DNA from: Candidatus Micrarchaeia archaeon
GTDB lineage: Archaea; Micrarchaeota; Micrarchaeia; Anstonellales; JAHKLY01
Reading direction: 5' to 3'
Assembly (NCBI GenBank): GCA_041653315.1
Contig: JBAZFO010000006.1
Span: forward strand, 2,185 to 42,695
DNA length: 40,511 nt
Part shown: positions 24,524 through 33,281 of the stretch, piece by piece
Layout of the letters: every line of letters begins with the position of its first letter
Numbering within the stretch: position 1 is the stretch's first letter
Notes under the pieces: generated by a model
Database searches by the model: none
Seen by the model: only the letters and a program-made list of their open reading frames with translations
Told to the model about the DNA's origin: nothing
Made by a program: the position numbers and the translations under genes

Positions 24524-25657
24524 TTATTTGCCAGTTATCCGGACACGCAGGGTCGTAACCCCGACCGCCACGGCGCCCAGTTCAACCATCGGAGCGGCAG
24601 CACGAGCGGTTCCAGTGAAGGCCGGGGCAGTGTTGGTGCCAGCGGGAGTATAGGACTCCCCGATGGTGGCAACCTCAACCTCGATATCCAGATCATCGTT
24701 GTCGCTCAAGGCCCCAACATCCAGGGTCTTGTTGGTGTCGTTGTAGGCCACCGGTGCCAGTTCGGCACTGTTCTTGGTGATCTTGATGAAGTTATTAATA
24801 GACCCGGCATCTGGTTCAACCGGTACGCCTAACAAGCGCCCCAATCCCACGGAAATCTTCAAGCCATCCTGAGTGGCAGTCAGGCCCGTCGCCACTACGC
24901 TGCTTATCTGGTCGAAAGGTTTGACCCCGTACTTCCAGCGGTAATCGGGAGCATGAGCAATGGTCTTGTCCCCAGCCCCGAAGGTAAAGGTGATGGTATC
25001 CGTCTGGGCGGCCCCCCGGAACAGGCCTGTCACCAGGAAAGACAGGGTGCCCTCTTCCATGACAATATCGCCACCCGTGTCGTTCAGTAAGACAATGTTG
25101 ACGTTTCGGGAATTGGGAATCTCGGCGTTCTCACCATACGTCCAGGCCCCGGCTGCCACAGCGGCTGCCGCATCAATGACCGCCGAATTGGTGGGTAAGG
25201 CCGCCTGATCCACGGTTGCGCTATCCGCTACATCCGCATCAGCCCCCTTGAGGTTTTGGAGGGAGTACGCGTAAACCTTCTCTCCAAACACTGCGGGAGT
25301 ACCAGAAAACACCGGAGCCGCTACTGTACCAGCGGGGGTAAACCCGGCACTTTGGAAAATCCGGATGGTGCCGTAAGGGGCTACCGGGTCGGCCGCCCGA
25401 GCGGTCGAATCATAACGGTAATCGTAGCCATCACCCGGTTGCCGAATATCCATCCAGCGGTAAGGCACCGGCATGTTCATACCGAAATTGCCGGGGGCAG
25501 GAGCGGGGACTCCATTGGTGGGATAAGTCAGACTGCCGTCACCAGCCCCAAAGGTTAGGGAGGCATAAGCTTCTCTGCCAAATCCATTTTCAAAAATATT
25601 AATGTCGCTCGGGGTGCAAGCCACCACGACATCAGATGCAATCAAAGCACGAGGCAT
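24524..25657 (-). CDS. Capsid decoration / head fiber protein with internal duplication
   Basis: 377 residues; SD GGAAGGAG before ATG 25657. Two rounds of the same markers occur: FGAGD (36 and 226), YRW (66 and 239) and (F/Y)TPAGTxxAPxF(S/T)GT (106-121 and 336-350), suggesting duplication of a beta domain. TPAGT..PxFTGT is a frequent phage fiber/decoration repeat. The C-terminus (VGVTTLRVRITGK) looks like a closing strand. It lies two genes after the major capsid gene, so head decoration is likely. Exact fold unknown. Confidence 0.65.
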   Translation of the reverse strand: MPRALIASDVVVACTPSDINIFENGFGREAYASLTFGAGDGSLTYPTNGVPAPAPGNFGMNMPVPYRWMDIRQPGDGYDYRYDSTARAADPVAPYGTIRIFQSAGFTPAGTVAAPVFSGTPAVFGEKVYAYSLQNLKGADADVADSATVDQAALPTNSAVIDAAAAVAAGAWTYGENAEIPNSRNVNIVLLNDTGGDIVMEEGTLSFLVTGLFRGAAQTDTITFTFGAGDKTIAHAPDYRWKYGVKPFDQISSVVATGLTATQDGLKISVGLGRLLGVPVEPDAGSINNFIKITKNSAELAPVAYNDTNKTLDVGALSDNDDLDIEVEVATIGESYTPAGTNTAPAFTGTARAAAPMVELGAVAVGVTTLRVRITGK

Positions 25658-25676
25658 AACATCTCTCCTTCCTTAC

Positions 25677-25707
25677 AAAATGGGCCCCAGGTCAACCCCA
25701 AGGCCCA
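25677..25707 (-). terminator. Rho-independent-type terminator between the decoration genes
   Basis: On the minus strand TGGGCC (25707-25702) pairs with GGCCCA (25686-25681) and is followed by TTTTG. It sits between the stop at 25716 and the next ATG at 25657, so it may attenuate transcription after the highly expressed capsid genes. The stem is short (6 bp), so moderate confidence. Confidence 0.5.
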
Positions 25708-25715
25708 CCAGAGAT

Positions 25716-26465
25716 TTACATGGCAGAAGAAATCCCGTCGCTGGCTACGGTGATATCACTCCAATACGGCATGTTCACCAGGCTCTCACCCCGATACTGC
25801 ATGAAGAGCACCGGCTGATAAACTCCGGTCACGGCCCCTCCAGTAGCGGTCGCCGTTGGAGCGGAAGTCCATACCAACTGATCGCCAGGATGAAGGGCCA
25901 TCAACGGAGGCAAGGCGTGCCCCTGATAGGTCCCGACCGACGGGATATTGGCCAGTTTCGCCATATAGCGATAGCCAGCGGCCAAGTCGTCATCCAAATC
26001 GAAACTGATCAACGGGATACCTACCGCACGGGAACAAGACCCGCCACCGGAGAAGGTAATCGTCTCAGTGGTAGTAGTCGCGGTGGTAAGGCTCTTGAAA
26101 TAAATCACCCCACTGATGCCCCAGGTGCCACCGATGGCCTTCACGATACCGATGGCCCCAGAATTCCCGCCAGTGGCAATCTCTCCCGCACGGGGCTGGG
26201 CGCCGGTGCCACCGGTGAAGGCGATTTGAAGAATGCCAGCCGGCTGCAGCGAGAGAATCAACTTGCCCAAGGCGTTTACCGCGGTGGGGTAATTAAAAGC
26301 GGTGGTAACCTGGAACCCCGCATACAGGGGAGCGCACGGGAAATTGGCGGTATAAGTATGTAGCGTCGCGGCAGCATCGACGAGGCTAATGGCGGTAACC
26401 ACCCCATCGTCGTAACCATTGGGCCGCACTTCAAACAGGCTGCTAATCACTTCGTTGGTAGGCAT
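25716..26465 (-). CDS. Head decoration-like protein
   Basis: 249 residues, SD TAAGGAG before ATG 26465, first gene downstream of the major capsid gene. It is beta-rich, with Gly/Thr/Ala (IAFTGGTGAQPRAGEIATGG) and hydrophobic strands; the middle has IYFKSLTTATTTTETITFSG. A single conserved domain of unknown family. The position after the major capsid protein and the terminator-like hairpin after it support an abundant virion protein such as a decoration or cement protein. Confidence 0.65.
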   Translation of the reverse strand: MPTNEVISSLFEVRPNGYDDGVVTAISLVDAAATLHTYTANFPCAPLYAGFQVTTAFNYPTAVNALGKLILSLQPAGILQIAFTGGTGAQPRAGEIATGGNSGAIGIVKAIGGTWGISGVIYFKSLTTATTTTETITFSGGGSCSRAVGIPLISFDLDDDLAAGYRYMAKLANIPSVGTYQGHALPPLMALHPGDQLVWTSAPTATATGGAVTGVYQPVLFMQYRGESLVNMPYWSDITVASDGISSAM

Positions 26466-26521
26466 ATTTTGGTTCTCCTTACAGAGTCATATTAATGACC
26501 GAAGGTTCAGTTTAAAAAAGG

Positions 26522-27535
26522 TTAAAGGCTTGAAAACCTTATCATTTTAGCCAAACCGTCGTCCGAAAAATTCCAGAACGGAGCGTAATTGTATATACCG
26601 TACCAGAACATGGCGTGAAGCAGGCCGCCCCGGGCACCCCAGTTGGGTTGCATCCGCAGGGAAGGAGTCTCCACTTCGGCATAGGCTACCGCTTCGGCGC
26701 CGAAGAACACGGCATCGCTGATGAGGCCGTTGTCGTCGATCTCGTCCGCAAAGGCGTTCTGCCGGTTGATCCGCACGAACCGAATGTTGTGGAGATTACA
26801 CTGCTCGTTCCGGTAGAGCATGTCGCCCTTGCCCATGGCCTTCTGCCAGGACGCCACATCGGGGTCCAGCAACAGGTTTTCGATGTTGCCGCCCGCCGAC
26901 AGACAGACGTAATGGTCGTTGCCGCCTTCGCCCTGGTTCCCGATATTGCCTTTCTTGCTGGGCCGGGTGTAGAAAGGGACGTGAATCGTGTCCCACATAT
27001 AGGCGCTGATCTTCTTGACGTGATCCTTGGTCATGGGGGCTGCCGCGGTGGCGACCGGAGCGCCGCCCGTGCCAAAGGTCAGGCCGGTCAGGGAGGTGGG
27101 GGTGGCCACGATCTTCACATCGGAAGACAGGAAACCGTCCCGGGTCGCCTCATTATCCATGGTTTCGGCCTGATGCTGTGCCAGGCGCTCTTTGAAAATC
27201 TGGTCGATCTTGAACTTGAACAGAGTCTCCAACTTGTGGGAGAACTGCAAGGCGACGCCATGCTCGGTCACGTCCATGGAACGCTTTCCGAAGGCGAGCA
27301 TCCGTACCGGGATTTCTCCGGTCTCTTCCAGGCTACCGTCCAGGCTGTCCGGGATGGGCAGGTTGTGATACCAGGTGATATTGTCGCCGGCGTTCTTCTT
27401 CATGCCGCCCGGCACGGGCCGCGCAAAAGCTGAAACCCGACATTCGCCATACATAGCAGTCAACATGTCATCAGCGATTTGATGATTTCCTAGCAAACCG
27501 CCACCTAAATCTGTCCAAAGGTGTTCATCAGCCAT
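26522..27535 (-). CDS. Major capsid protein (N4 gp56-type)
   Basis: 337 residues; SD TAGGAGG before ATG 27535. The ordered features match the N4 gp56-type HK97-fold capsid family: NAGDNITWYHNLPIPDSLDG near the N-terminus, GEIPVRMLAFGKRSMDVTEH then ALQFSHKLETL, IFKERLAQHQAETMDNEATR in the spine helix, and YVCLSAGGNIENLLLDPDVA then MLYRNEQCNLHNIRFVRINR in the A-domain/P-domain. It is preceded by the scaffold gene. It builds the icosahedral shell. Family call is fairly firm from sequence pattern and synteny. Confidence 0.85.
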   Translation of the reverse strand: MADEHLWTDLGGGLLGNHQIADDMLTAMYGECRVSAFARPVPGGMKKNAGDNITWYHNLPIPDSLDGSLEETGEIPVRMLAFGKRSMDVTEHGVALQFSHKLETLFKFKIDQIFKERLAQHQAETMDNEATRDGFLSSDVKIVATPTSLTGLTFGTGGAPVATAAAPMTKDHVKKISAYMWDTIHVPFYTRPSKKGNIGNQGEGGNDHYVCLSAGGNIENLLLDPDVASWQKAMGKGDMLYRNEQCNLHNIRFVRINRQNAFADEIDDNGLISDAVFFGAEAVAYAEVETPSLRMQPNWGARGGLLHAMFWYGIYNYAPFWNFSDDGLAKMIRFSSL

Positions 27536-27550
27536 ATTGGCCTCCTAAAA

Positions 27551-28600
27551 TTACGGAGATATTTGGTCCATAATCTCCGAAAGGGTTTTACGTTTAAGTG
27601 GCTCCTTGGAAGAGGAAAAGTCTGCTCCTTTGCCAAGAGGCCGGTTTCTGTTTTGGTTAGCAAGGGCAGCTTGGCGCTGCGCTTCGGTTTGTTCCACGAC
27701 TCTGCCGAGCTTCTGTTTGACTCCGGCCACGACCCAATCCACCTTCTCATGGATGGCCTCGACGCCCTTATTCTTCAACTCATTGGGCATCTTGGAAGCC
27801 AGAGCATCGAACATGATGCGGTCGGCTGAGTCTTCTTCCATGTCCAGACCAGATGCTTTCGCCAGATCGAGGGCCTTGTTGTACGCCCGGGTGGATTCGT
27901 CTTGGATATCTCGTTCGGCCTTGGCCGCTTTCTCAGCTTCACGCTCGGCCTTCACCTGTTCCTTAACGAGGTTTGACACCTCTTCCCTGGACAGGCCAGC
28001 GGTTGAACCCATGCCTGATTCCAGCAGGGCTTCGGCGTTGGCCTCGGCCCATGCACCCGCAACATGGTCATCATAGTCCGGGTCTTGCGTGTCCAATTCC
28101 CGGATTTTAGCGACGGCCTTCTTGTTGGCGGTACGAGCAACCTCGAAGAGTTTCTTTTTGCGTTCTTCCGGGGTCGCTGGCGGGACCGGAGGTTCTTCCT
28201 CCTTCTCAGGCGGCTTGGCCGCTCTCAGTTCTGCCAGTTCTGCTTCCAGGGTTTCACGAGCAACCTTTTCCTCGGCGGCTTTCGTGGTAGCCTCGTGCAT
28301 CCGGCGCTCCGCTTCTTCACGAGCCCCCTCAGTCTCTTCCCAAGTTTTATGTTTGGGCGTAAACTCGGGCGGCTTGGCTGCGGCCTCGGCTGCTTCCCGC
28401 TCGGCCTTCTGCTCTGGGGTTTCTGCTTCCAGGGCAGCTTGTCGGTCTGCTTCTGCGGCCGCCGCTTCCTCTTCCGGGGTGGGCGGTGCCGCAAGGCTCG
28501 GGTCTGCGTCCGGGTGATCCATCAGGTGGGCTAGCGTGAGTCTGCCACCTTCAGAACCTTCTTCGCCTTCCGGCAGTTCGTGATCTTCTGGGTCTGGCAT
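27551..28600 (-). CDS. Capsid scaffolding protein
   Basis: 349 residues, SD AAAAGGAG before ATG 28600. Extremely Glu/Ala/Lys-rich and helical (EEAAAAEADRQAALEAETPE; LEAELAELRAAKPPEKEEEP), with an acidic start (MPDPEDHELPEGEEGSEGG) and a short basic C-terminal region (KEPLKRKTLSEIMDQISP) of the kind that binds capsid protein. The position between portal and major capsid genes is canonical. It drives procapsid assembly and is then removed. Confidence 0.8.
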   Translation of the reverse strand: MPDPEDHELPEGEEGSEGGRLTLAHLMDHPDADPSLAAPPTPEEEAAAAEADRQAALEAETPEQKAEREAAEAAAKPPEFTPKHKTWEETEGAREEAERRMHEATTKAAEEKVARETLEAELAELRAAKPPEKEEEPPVPPATPEERKKKLFEVARTANKKAVAKIRELDTQDPDYDDHVAGAWAEANAEALLESGMGSTAGLSREEVSNLVKEQVKAEREAEKAAKAERDIQDESTRAYNKALDLAKASGLDMEEDSADRIMFDALASKMPNELKNKGVEAIHEKVDWVVAGVKQKLGRVVEQTEAQRQAALANQNRNRPLGKGADFSSSKEPLKRKTLSEIMDQISP

Positions 28601-28615
28601 GGTGCATCTCCTTTT

Positions 28616-28642
28616 CTGGCGGGTATCCTTGCGGGCCGCCAG
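28616..28642 (-). promoter_or_regulatory. Hairpin just upstream of the scaffold gene SD
   Basis: CTGGCGG (28616-28622) and CCGCCAG (28636-28642) form a 7-bp stem with a 13-base loop, immediately before AAAAGGAG on the minus strand. No U-tract follows, so it is more likely an mRNA-stability or processing hairpin than a terminator. Confidence 0.4.
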
Positions 28643-28689
28643 GGGGCCTAAAGCACCCCTCTGGTTATGTCTTCCGGACCGGTATCCCT

Positions 28690-29013
28690 TTACGGGGCGG
28701 CGTCGGCTAAGGCGCTAAGTGGTGCTCCCATCCGCTTCCTGACTAAATTTTTGATCACCGTGGATGGGTCGATTCGCATTTGTAGTTGCTTAAAAAGCCG
28801 TGTCTGGGCTTGGCCGTCAGGGTGCTCCATGTAGATCCTGAGCATCGTGGCCTCCATCTCCTGGATGAGCAATTTCACCACCGGACCAAGGTTTGGATCG
28901 GATTGAAATTGAATCGCCTCTTGAACGACTTCCTGCTCTTCAATCTCCGCAGCCCTGGCCTGATCGAACCTACCAGGCCCTACACCCCGGCCCATGGGTT
29001 GATGCCCGTTCAT
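28690..29013 (-). CDS. Small head protein following the portal gene
   Basis: 107 residues; SD AAGGAG is encoded in the portal gene end, and the ATG overlaps the portal stop (TAATG). Flexible N-terminus (MNGHQPMGRGVGPGRFDQAR), then a helical domain (LGPVVKLLIQEMEATMLRIY; FKQLQMRIDPSTVIKNLVRK). No family recognised. Location between portal and scaffold suggests a minor capsid or assembly factor. Confidence 0.6.
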   Translation of the reverse strand: MNGHQPMGRGVGPGRFDQARAAEIEEQEVVQEAIQFQSDPNLGPVVKLLIQEMEATMLRIYMEHPDGQAQTRLFKQLQMRIDPSTVIKNLVRKRMGAPLSALADAAP

Positions 29014-30992
29014 TAAATTGCTCCTTCAGGTGGTTGCATCCCTTCCGGCATCGCTGGCGGCTGGGCTGCCGTCATGGCCGCCTGAGCATCTGTTTGACCC
29101 GCCTGGGCAGCAAATAGATCGGCCTGGGAAAGATTAGCCTCAGCCTCCGCCGCAGCTTTATCGGCCCCAGCCGCATGCTTCGCCGCTTCCGCCGCCGCCA
29201 CTTGAGTCTGAATCTCAAGCTGCTGCTGCTCTTGCTGGATAGTCGCCTCTTGCTGCTGTTGCTGTTGCTGGTCGATCTGATCGGCCTGTTCTTGTGAAAT
29301 CAGCACTCCGATGTCAACCAAATTGGTATACTTCACCCGAGCTTTCAGATACGGGTATGGCTTGAGGAAAGGCAAGAATACGCTATTGGGCTGGAACATC
29401 TCTTCCATATCCTTCAAGTTCCTCAAATTCTCCTGGTGCTTCATAAAAGCCGAAATGCCAGCGATCTTGAAATTCCCGCTGGTCAGTTTCGGCAAGTTCA
29501 GTCCGGTAGGAAACTGCTCCGACACCGGCACCTGATATTTCTGGGCGAACTCCGGGAACCACTGCCGTAGCTCATCAAAAGTCATATTGACCCGTATCGT
29601 TTCGGCCATGGCGGTGATAACATTCAGTGCCCCGTCTTCAATGTCTGCCGCAATGGAGCCCATGAGGGTGTTGCTCTGGTCCAGGTTCTGGGCCGCTTCA
29701 CCTTTGGTTATTTGAGAGCGATATCCAGGGTTTCCTTGAATCGTGGCGCTTATCCCGCTGCCATCGTCCATGATCATGTCGGCCTTGGCCAGCATGGCGA
29801 GGATGTCGTTGTTCCGGGTGTTACGCTCAATGGTCCGGGTTACCGGCTGGCCGTTAGCGGTCTGGTAGGTCAACTGAGTCTTGCCAGGGAACACATCGTT
29901 GTCCATGGGGTTCACCAGGGCATCGGTATTCATCTCCGTCATAGGGTTGACCACCCAATTCAGATTGTCCGCATGGAGAGAGAGCAAATTGTTGGCGAAG
30001 TACCACAGGCTCCTGATCCCTTGGAGTAAGCCGCGGCCATCAAAACGGCGCAGGTTGGGGAGGGCGCTAAACCCTACCCCAGGCCAGCGGATGGTGGGAT
30101 AAGGGCTTGACTCGGGAGCCCTGATCACTTGGCCGCCGGCCACAGTGTATCTCGCGCTATTGAGCAGTTCTTCCCCTCTCGGGGAGAGCACCTTGCCCCA
30201 GAACTCCGAAACCATTACCGTATTGTTGTACTTGCCCTGGACATGGATCATGTTCTTGCGCCGGGCAATCTCTTCCTCGGTAAGATTCGAGTCAGTGAGC
30301 CAGCCGCCGCCAATGCCGAAATCTTCAATGTTCTTATAGATGCCAGCTTTCTCGCCCTTTTTGAGTTCTGAATACGCCTGCCATTCCTGGTGGACCCAAT
30401 AACGCCCCGACCAGGGCTCACGGCTGGCGGCGATAGGATCACGGTGGATATTCTCCGGGTTTAGTAGATCCAGCTTCAGGCCTTTGCCTGATTCCCAATA
30501 GGGCATAACTTCCAGGGAAGTGCCGATGGCCAGGGCCATGGCGGTTGCATCCGCAAATTTAGTCGGAAAATTGGCGTAGTTCCGGGTCACCATCAAGCCC
30601 ATGAACTGAGACCAAAAATCGACCGCCTCCGGGTCCCTCTCATTCTCAATGGCGAGGAAATCTACATCGAAGGCAGTTCGGGCCAGGGCCTGTCCCGTCC
30701 TGACGTACTTGTTGGGCTTGGGGTAGGTGATCTTGGACTGCCACATCTCCTTCATGGCCCAGTTGTCCGGTTCCTCTTCATTGAAGATGCGCCAGCACTC
30801 TTCCTGCATTCGGCGAATATCCAGCATGGCCTTGACGGAGGTATCAACGCAGTCCATGCAGTAGTCCACGAAGTGGCCAGGGGACTCGCCGGCATAGGCG
30901 CTGGCAGCCTCTTCCCGTTCGGCCTGTTCCTTCGGGTCCATCTGCTTCGGCTCGCTGATGCTGCTGGCCGGGAGGTCTTCTTGAAGGGCCAT
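29013..30992 (-). CDS. Portal protein
   Basis: 659 residues, ATG 30992. It carries portal-family features: helical N-terminus with PDNWAMKEMWQSKITYPKPN, the wing segment DATAMALAIGTSLEVMPYWE, LNPENIHRDPIAASREPWSG, and FDGRGLLQGIRSLWYFANNL before the long crown helix. The last about 90 residues are Gln/Ala-rich (QQQQQQQEATIQQEQQQ then repeated Ala-rich helix) and extended, like barrel extensions of podophage portals. It forms the dodecameric DNA gate at the capsid vertex and docks the terminase. Order terminase, small genes, portal, scaffold is canonical. Confidence 0.85.
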   Translation of the reverse strand: MALQEDLPASSISEPKQMDPKEQAEREEAASAYAGESPGHFVDYCMDCVDTSVKAMLDIRRMQEECWRIFNEEEPDNWAMKEMWQSKITYPKPNKYVRTGQALARTAFDVDFLAIENERDPEAVDFWSQFMGLMVTRNYANFPTKFADATAMALAIGTSLEVMPYWESGKGLKLDLLNPENIHRDPIAASREPWSGRYWVHQEWQAYSELKKGEKAGIYKNIEDFGIGGGWLTDSNLTEEEIARRKNMIHVQGKYNNTVMVSEFWGKVLSPRGEELLNSARYTVAGGQVIRAPESSPYPTIRWPGVGFSALPNLRRFDGRGLLQGIRSLWYFANNLLSLHADNLNWVVNPMTEMNTDALVNPMDNDVFPGKTQLTYQTANGQPVTRTIERNTRNNDILAMLAKADMIMDDGSGISATIQGNPGYRSQITKGEAAQNLDQSNTLMGSIAADIEDGALNVITAMAETIRVNMTFDELRQWFPEFAQKYQVPVSEQFPTGLNLPKLTSGNFKIAGISAFMKHQENLRNLKDMEEMFQPNSVFLPFLKPYPYLKARVKYTNLVDIGVLISQEQADQIDQQQQQQQEATIQQEQQQLEIQTQVAAAEAAKHAAGADKAAAEAEANLSQADLFAAQAGQTDAQAAMTAAQPPAMPEGMQPPEGAI

Positions 30993-30999
30993 TGGTCGC

Positions 31000-31221
31000 C
31001 TATTTCAGGTGCTTAATTTTTTCAGAAGGGAGCACGGTCATACCGGAAGGCTTGCCGCCGCCGCCTGATTTCCGCTGCTCATTCAGGGCCACAGCCACGG
31101 CCTGCTTATCGGCGGCCTCTTTCCCAAACTTTGCCTTGGTATGCTCAAATGTTTTGCCGCCGTGGAACTCGGAAATGTTCTCCGACACAACTTTTTTCGA
31201 TTTACCCGGTTTTAATGGCAT
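31000..31221 (-). CDS. Small basic head-module protein (DUF6496-like)
   Basis: I choose ATG 31221 because SD AGGAG sits 7 bases upstream; it gives MPLKPGKSKKVVSENISEFH…, 73 residues, although the frame is open further up. The pattern VSENISEFHGGKTFEHTKAK then ADKQAVAVALNEQRKSG resembles the small phage/bacterial DUF6496 proteins (…H…GK…QAIAIALSE…). Gly/Lys-rich end. Encoded between the terminase-linked small gene and the portal. Function unknown. Confidence 0.6.
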   Translation of the reverse strand: MPLKPGKSKKVVSENISEFHGGKTFEHTKAKFGKEAADKQAVAVALNEQRKSGGGGKPSGMTVLPSEKIKHLK

Positions 31222-31519
31222 CCTGATTCTCCTTTTGTCCCCAGATCCTCTCCCACCCTTCCCTGTAGGCATCCCCGGAATGCTGGACGCAGGCTATGTC
31301 GCCGTGGTCAAGGTTGCCAAGATCGGCGTTCCAACCTGCAGGGGGCGTAATCTCTTGATCGGTCAGAGTGTTCTTGAACCCTTCTCGGGTCCGCATGGTT
31401 CCATCCCCGTTCCATCCTTCAAAAAAAGTATGAGGACGCCACCGTTGGAACCCGGCCTCTTCCATCTTGAGGCGGTTCCCCACGTTGGTTGGCGTCCATC
31501 CTTTAGCGGGTCGCCGCAT
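31202..31519 (-). CDS. Small hypothetical protein overlapping the terminase 3' end
   Basis: Start ATG 31519 (MRRPAKGWTPTNVGNRLKM…) is preceded by SD GGAGG and lies inside the last 17 bases of the terminase gene, so it is translationally coupled; 105 residues. It has Trp/Gly/Asp features (FFEGWNGDGTMRTREGFKNT) and ends NQDAIKTG, with the stop overlapping the next gene's start. No known family. Possibly a head or packaging accessory. Confidence 0.6.
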   Translation of the reverse strand: MRRPAKGWTPTNVGNRLKMEEAGFQRWRPHTFFEGWNGDGTMRTREGFKNTLTDQEITPPAGWNADLGNLDHGDIACVQHSGDAYREGWERIWGQKENQDAIKTG

Positions 31520-32972
31520 GTTGTCTACCTCCCTGCACCGCATAACTATTGGCAACTTTGCGCCATTTGGCGTTCTGCCGGGCCATGGCGCCCCGGTCAA
31601 GACCCTGCCGGCCAACCTTCCCAAGACACACGCAGACCGAATTGGCCCATGCGTCCATCGTGTGGCTGATTTCTGTCTTCTGGGGCTCCGTCCCTACGAT
31701 GTTTCCAGAATTGTCGATCTTGAAGTGCCAAGCCCCATTGAGCCCCTTATCCAGAAGATGGTTGGTGGCCGACAGATAGACCATCGGAGCATTGGAAGGG
31801 CTCCGGTGAATAAGCCAATAATTGAAAGTGCGCTCAATTTCCGACCAGGTGACCGGGCCGCCCTCAAACCGGGGCTTGTAAATCCCGTGGCCGAACTGCG
31901 TGAAGAACTTCTCAATATCTTGAGCAGGAGAATGGCTGTAATTTCCTTGGTCTCGGTTACCGATACTGCGGTCACCGCAAATCCGCCAAGACCTCCACTT
32001 GTTATTCCACTTGGGGCTTCTCAGAAGAGGGCCAACCTGAGTTTCCAAGAGAGTCGCAATGTCAGTCCCTTCCGCCCGCACCGTGTCGATGTAAATCAGA
32101 CGGTTTTCTGTAGTGATTTGGCCTAGAACGCACGACGGATTATGCCATCCGTCAAAACCCGCAAAGCAAGTCAGGCCGGGGGAAGGCCAGATTTCCGAGG
32201 GGCAAAGGTGAATGTCCCGCTTATACCCGGGGGCCACCTCTTTACCTGGCTTGAACTCGGCAAATTTACCTTCGACATAGCGCGCCCTAGCCGTTTCATC
32301 ATGCGAAAAGACCCGTTTCGCCATCTGCATGGCTTCTTCATTGAGGGCCTGCATTTCGTCATAAGTAACTCTGAATACCCGCTTGACGATCAGAGGCGCT
32401 TCCGGGTCGATATCGGGTTCCAAGATGAGGCGCCGATAAGTCCAGTGGGTTTCCTCGGCATAGTTCATGTCAACTTGGAGCCGGCTGGGTGTACCTGAGC
32501 GGCGAGTGGAACGGTAAGCGGCGTGATCATAAACCACTTCCGGCACACCAGCATTACCCTTCTCAGTCATGGGGGCCGGGTCATTAATCCAGATCAAAGA
32601 CCAGGATGAAGCACCTTGTAGACGCTGCAGATCGGAAGGGTCGTTACAACCGAAGAGATCAATGTCGATATGGAAGCCGCCAGCCAGGTCAATGCGGCAT
32701 TCCTTGTTCTCATTCTTGAAATGCACATAACTGGTATCGGCTTGGAAAAATTCATAGAAAGATGGAACCACTGAAATTCTGATGTTCTCCAAGGTATCAC
32801 GAATGATAGCAACCCTGATGCTTTGCTTACATCGTTGCTGATGGGCTAAGATAGCTTGAATGGACGCAAAAGTTTTATGGGCACCTGGAGGGCCGAATAA
32901 TGCGTTAATTTGGGCCGTAGAATGAATGTATGATAATGAAGTCGGCCCGAATAACCATTTTACTTCTGCCAT
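31503..32972 (-). CDS. terL: Large terminase subunit (packaging ATPase/nuclease)
   Basis: 489 residues from ATG 32972 (an upstream TTG at 32990 is possible, and neither has a clear SD). Walker A is GPPGAHKT at 27-34. The Walker-B-like strand is SLIWINDPAP, 125-134, with Asp131 where an acidic catalytic residue is expected. Nuclease-domain acidic residues are visible in FAGFDGWHNPS (D274), ICGDRSIG (D334) and ISHTMDAWANS (D440). With the portal gene three genes downstream it is the packaging motor: it cuts the genome and pumps it into the procapsid. No small terminase is recognisable. Confidence 0.9.
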   Translation of the reverse strand: MAEVKWLFGPTSLSYIHSTAQINALFGPPGAHKTFASIQAILAHQQRCKQSIRVAIIRDTLENIRISVVPSFYEFFQADTSYVHFKNENKECRIDLAGGFHIDIDLFGCNDPSDLQRLQGASSWSLIWINDPAPMTEKGNAGVPEVVYDHAAYRSTRRSGTPSRLQVDMNYAEETHWTYRRLILEPDIDPEAPLIVKRVFRVTYDEMQALNEEAMQMAKRVFSHDETARARYVEGKFAEFKPGKEVAPGYKRDIHLCPSEIWPSPGLTCFAGFDGWHNPSCVLGQITTENRLIYIDTVRAEGTDIATLLETQVGPLLRSPKWNNKWRSWRICGDRSIGNRDQGNYSHSPAQDIEKFFTQFGHGIYKPRFEGGPVTWSEIERTFNYWLIHRSPSNAPMVYLSATNHLLDKGLNGAWHFKIDNSGNIVGTEPQKTEISHTMDAWANSVCVCLGKVGRQGLDRGAMARQNAKWRKVANSYAVQGGRQHAATR

Positions 32973-33197
32973 ATTGTAAGTTGGCAACAAATAAATGGAA
33001 ATTACAAGGGGTAAAATTATCAGAATGTCATTTTGTTGTGAATTGTGTTAGCAATATAGTTGACAATATGTTGAGGCGTGGGAAACGGTATTATTACGTT
33101 GATATGAAGGTATTTGGGTACTACATGGGGGAGGGAAGAGAGGTGTGATATCGGTAAATCGTATTTATAGATAATGTATCTGTTATTTATGTTGTGA
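32973..33197. other. AT-rich spacer between terminase and tRNA
   Basis: About 225 bases without a convincing gene, clearly AT-rich relative to the flanks. It contains near direct repeats CAATATAGTTGA / CAATATGTTGA (about 33051-33075) and probably holds the late promoter for the morphogenesis genes, but I cannot place -35/-10 boxes with confidence. Confidence 0.5.
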
Positions 33198-33269
33198 GCG
33201 GGGACCGGGTCTCGAACCCGGAACCACCGACCGGGAAGGTCGGCCTCTACCCATTGAGCTTATCCCCGC
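33198..33269 (-). tRNA. tRNA-Gly-like gene, anticodon TCC
   Basis: On the minus strand, 72 bases. The acceptor arm GCGGGGA pairs with TCCCCGC. The anticodon arm is CCGAC-CTTCCCG-GTCGG with TCC in the loop, and the T arm is CCGGG-TTCGAGA-CCCGG. All three arms pair fully. The D arm is less regular: GCTC faces GAGG, one mismatch, with an extra A before it. No encoded CCA. It could be functional or slightly degenerate. It lies between the early and late modules, where it may supply a glycine codon reader. A role as an attachment-site remnant is possible but unsupported. Confidence 0.8.
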
Positions 33270-33281
33270 TTATTTTGCCTT

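Noticed and set aside
23891..24832. 313-codon plus-strand frame
   Set aside because: Antisense to two convincing minus-strand genes; no SD and no recognisable family.
26615..27433. 272-codon plus-strand frame
   Set aside because: Antisense to the major capsid gene; codon shadow.
29200..29280. CAG/CTG-like repeats in the portal gene
   Set aside because: They encode the Gln/Ala-rich portal tail and are not a separate repeat element.
31467..32126. 219-codon plus-strand frame
   Set aside because: Antisense to the terminase gene.
32930..33148. 72-codon plus-strand frame over the terminase start and AT-rich spacer
   Set aside because: No SD, overlaps the terminase N-terminus and has composition of non-coding AT-rich DNA.
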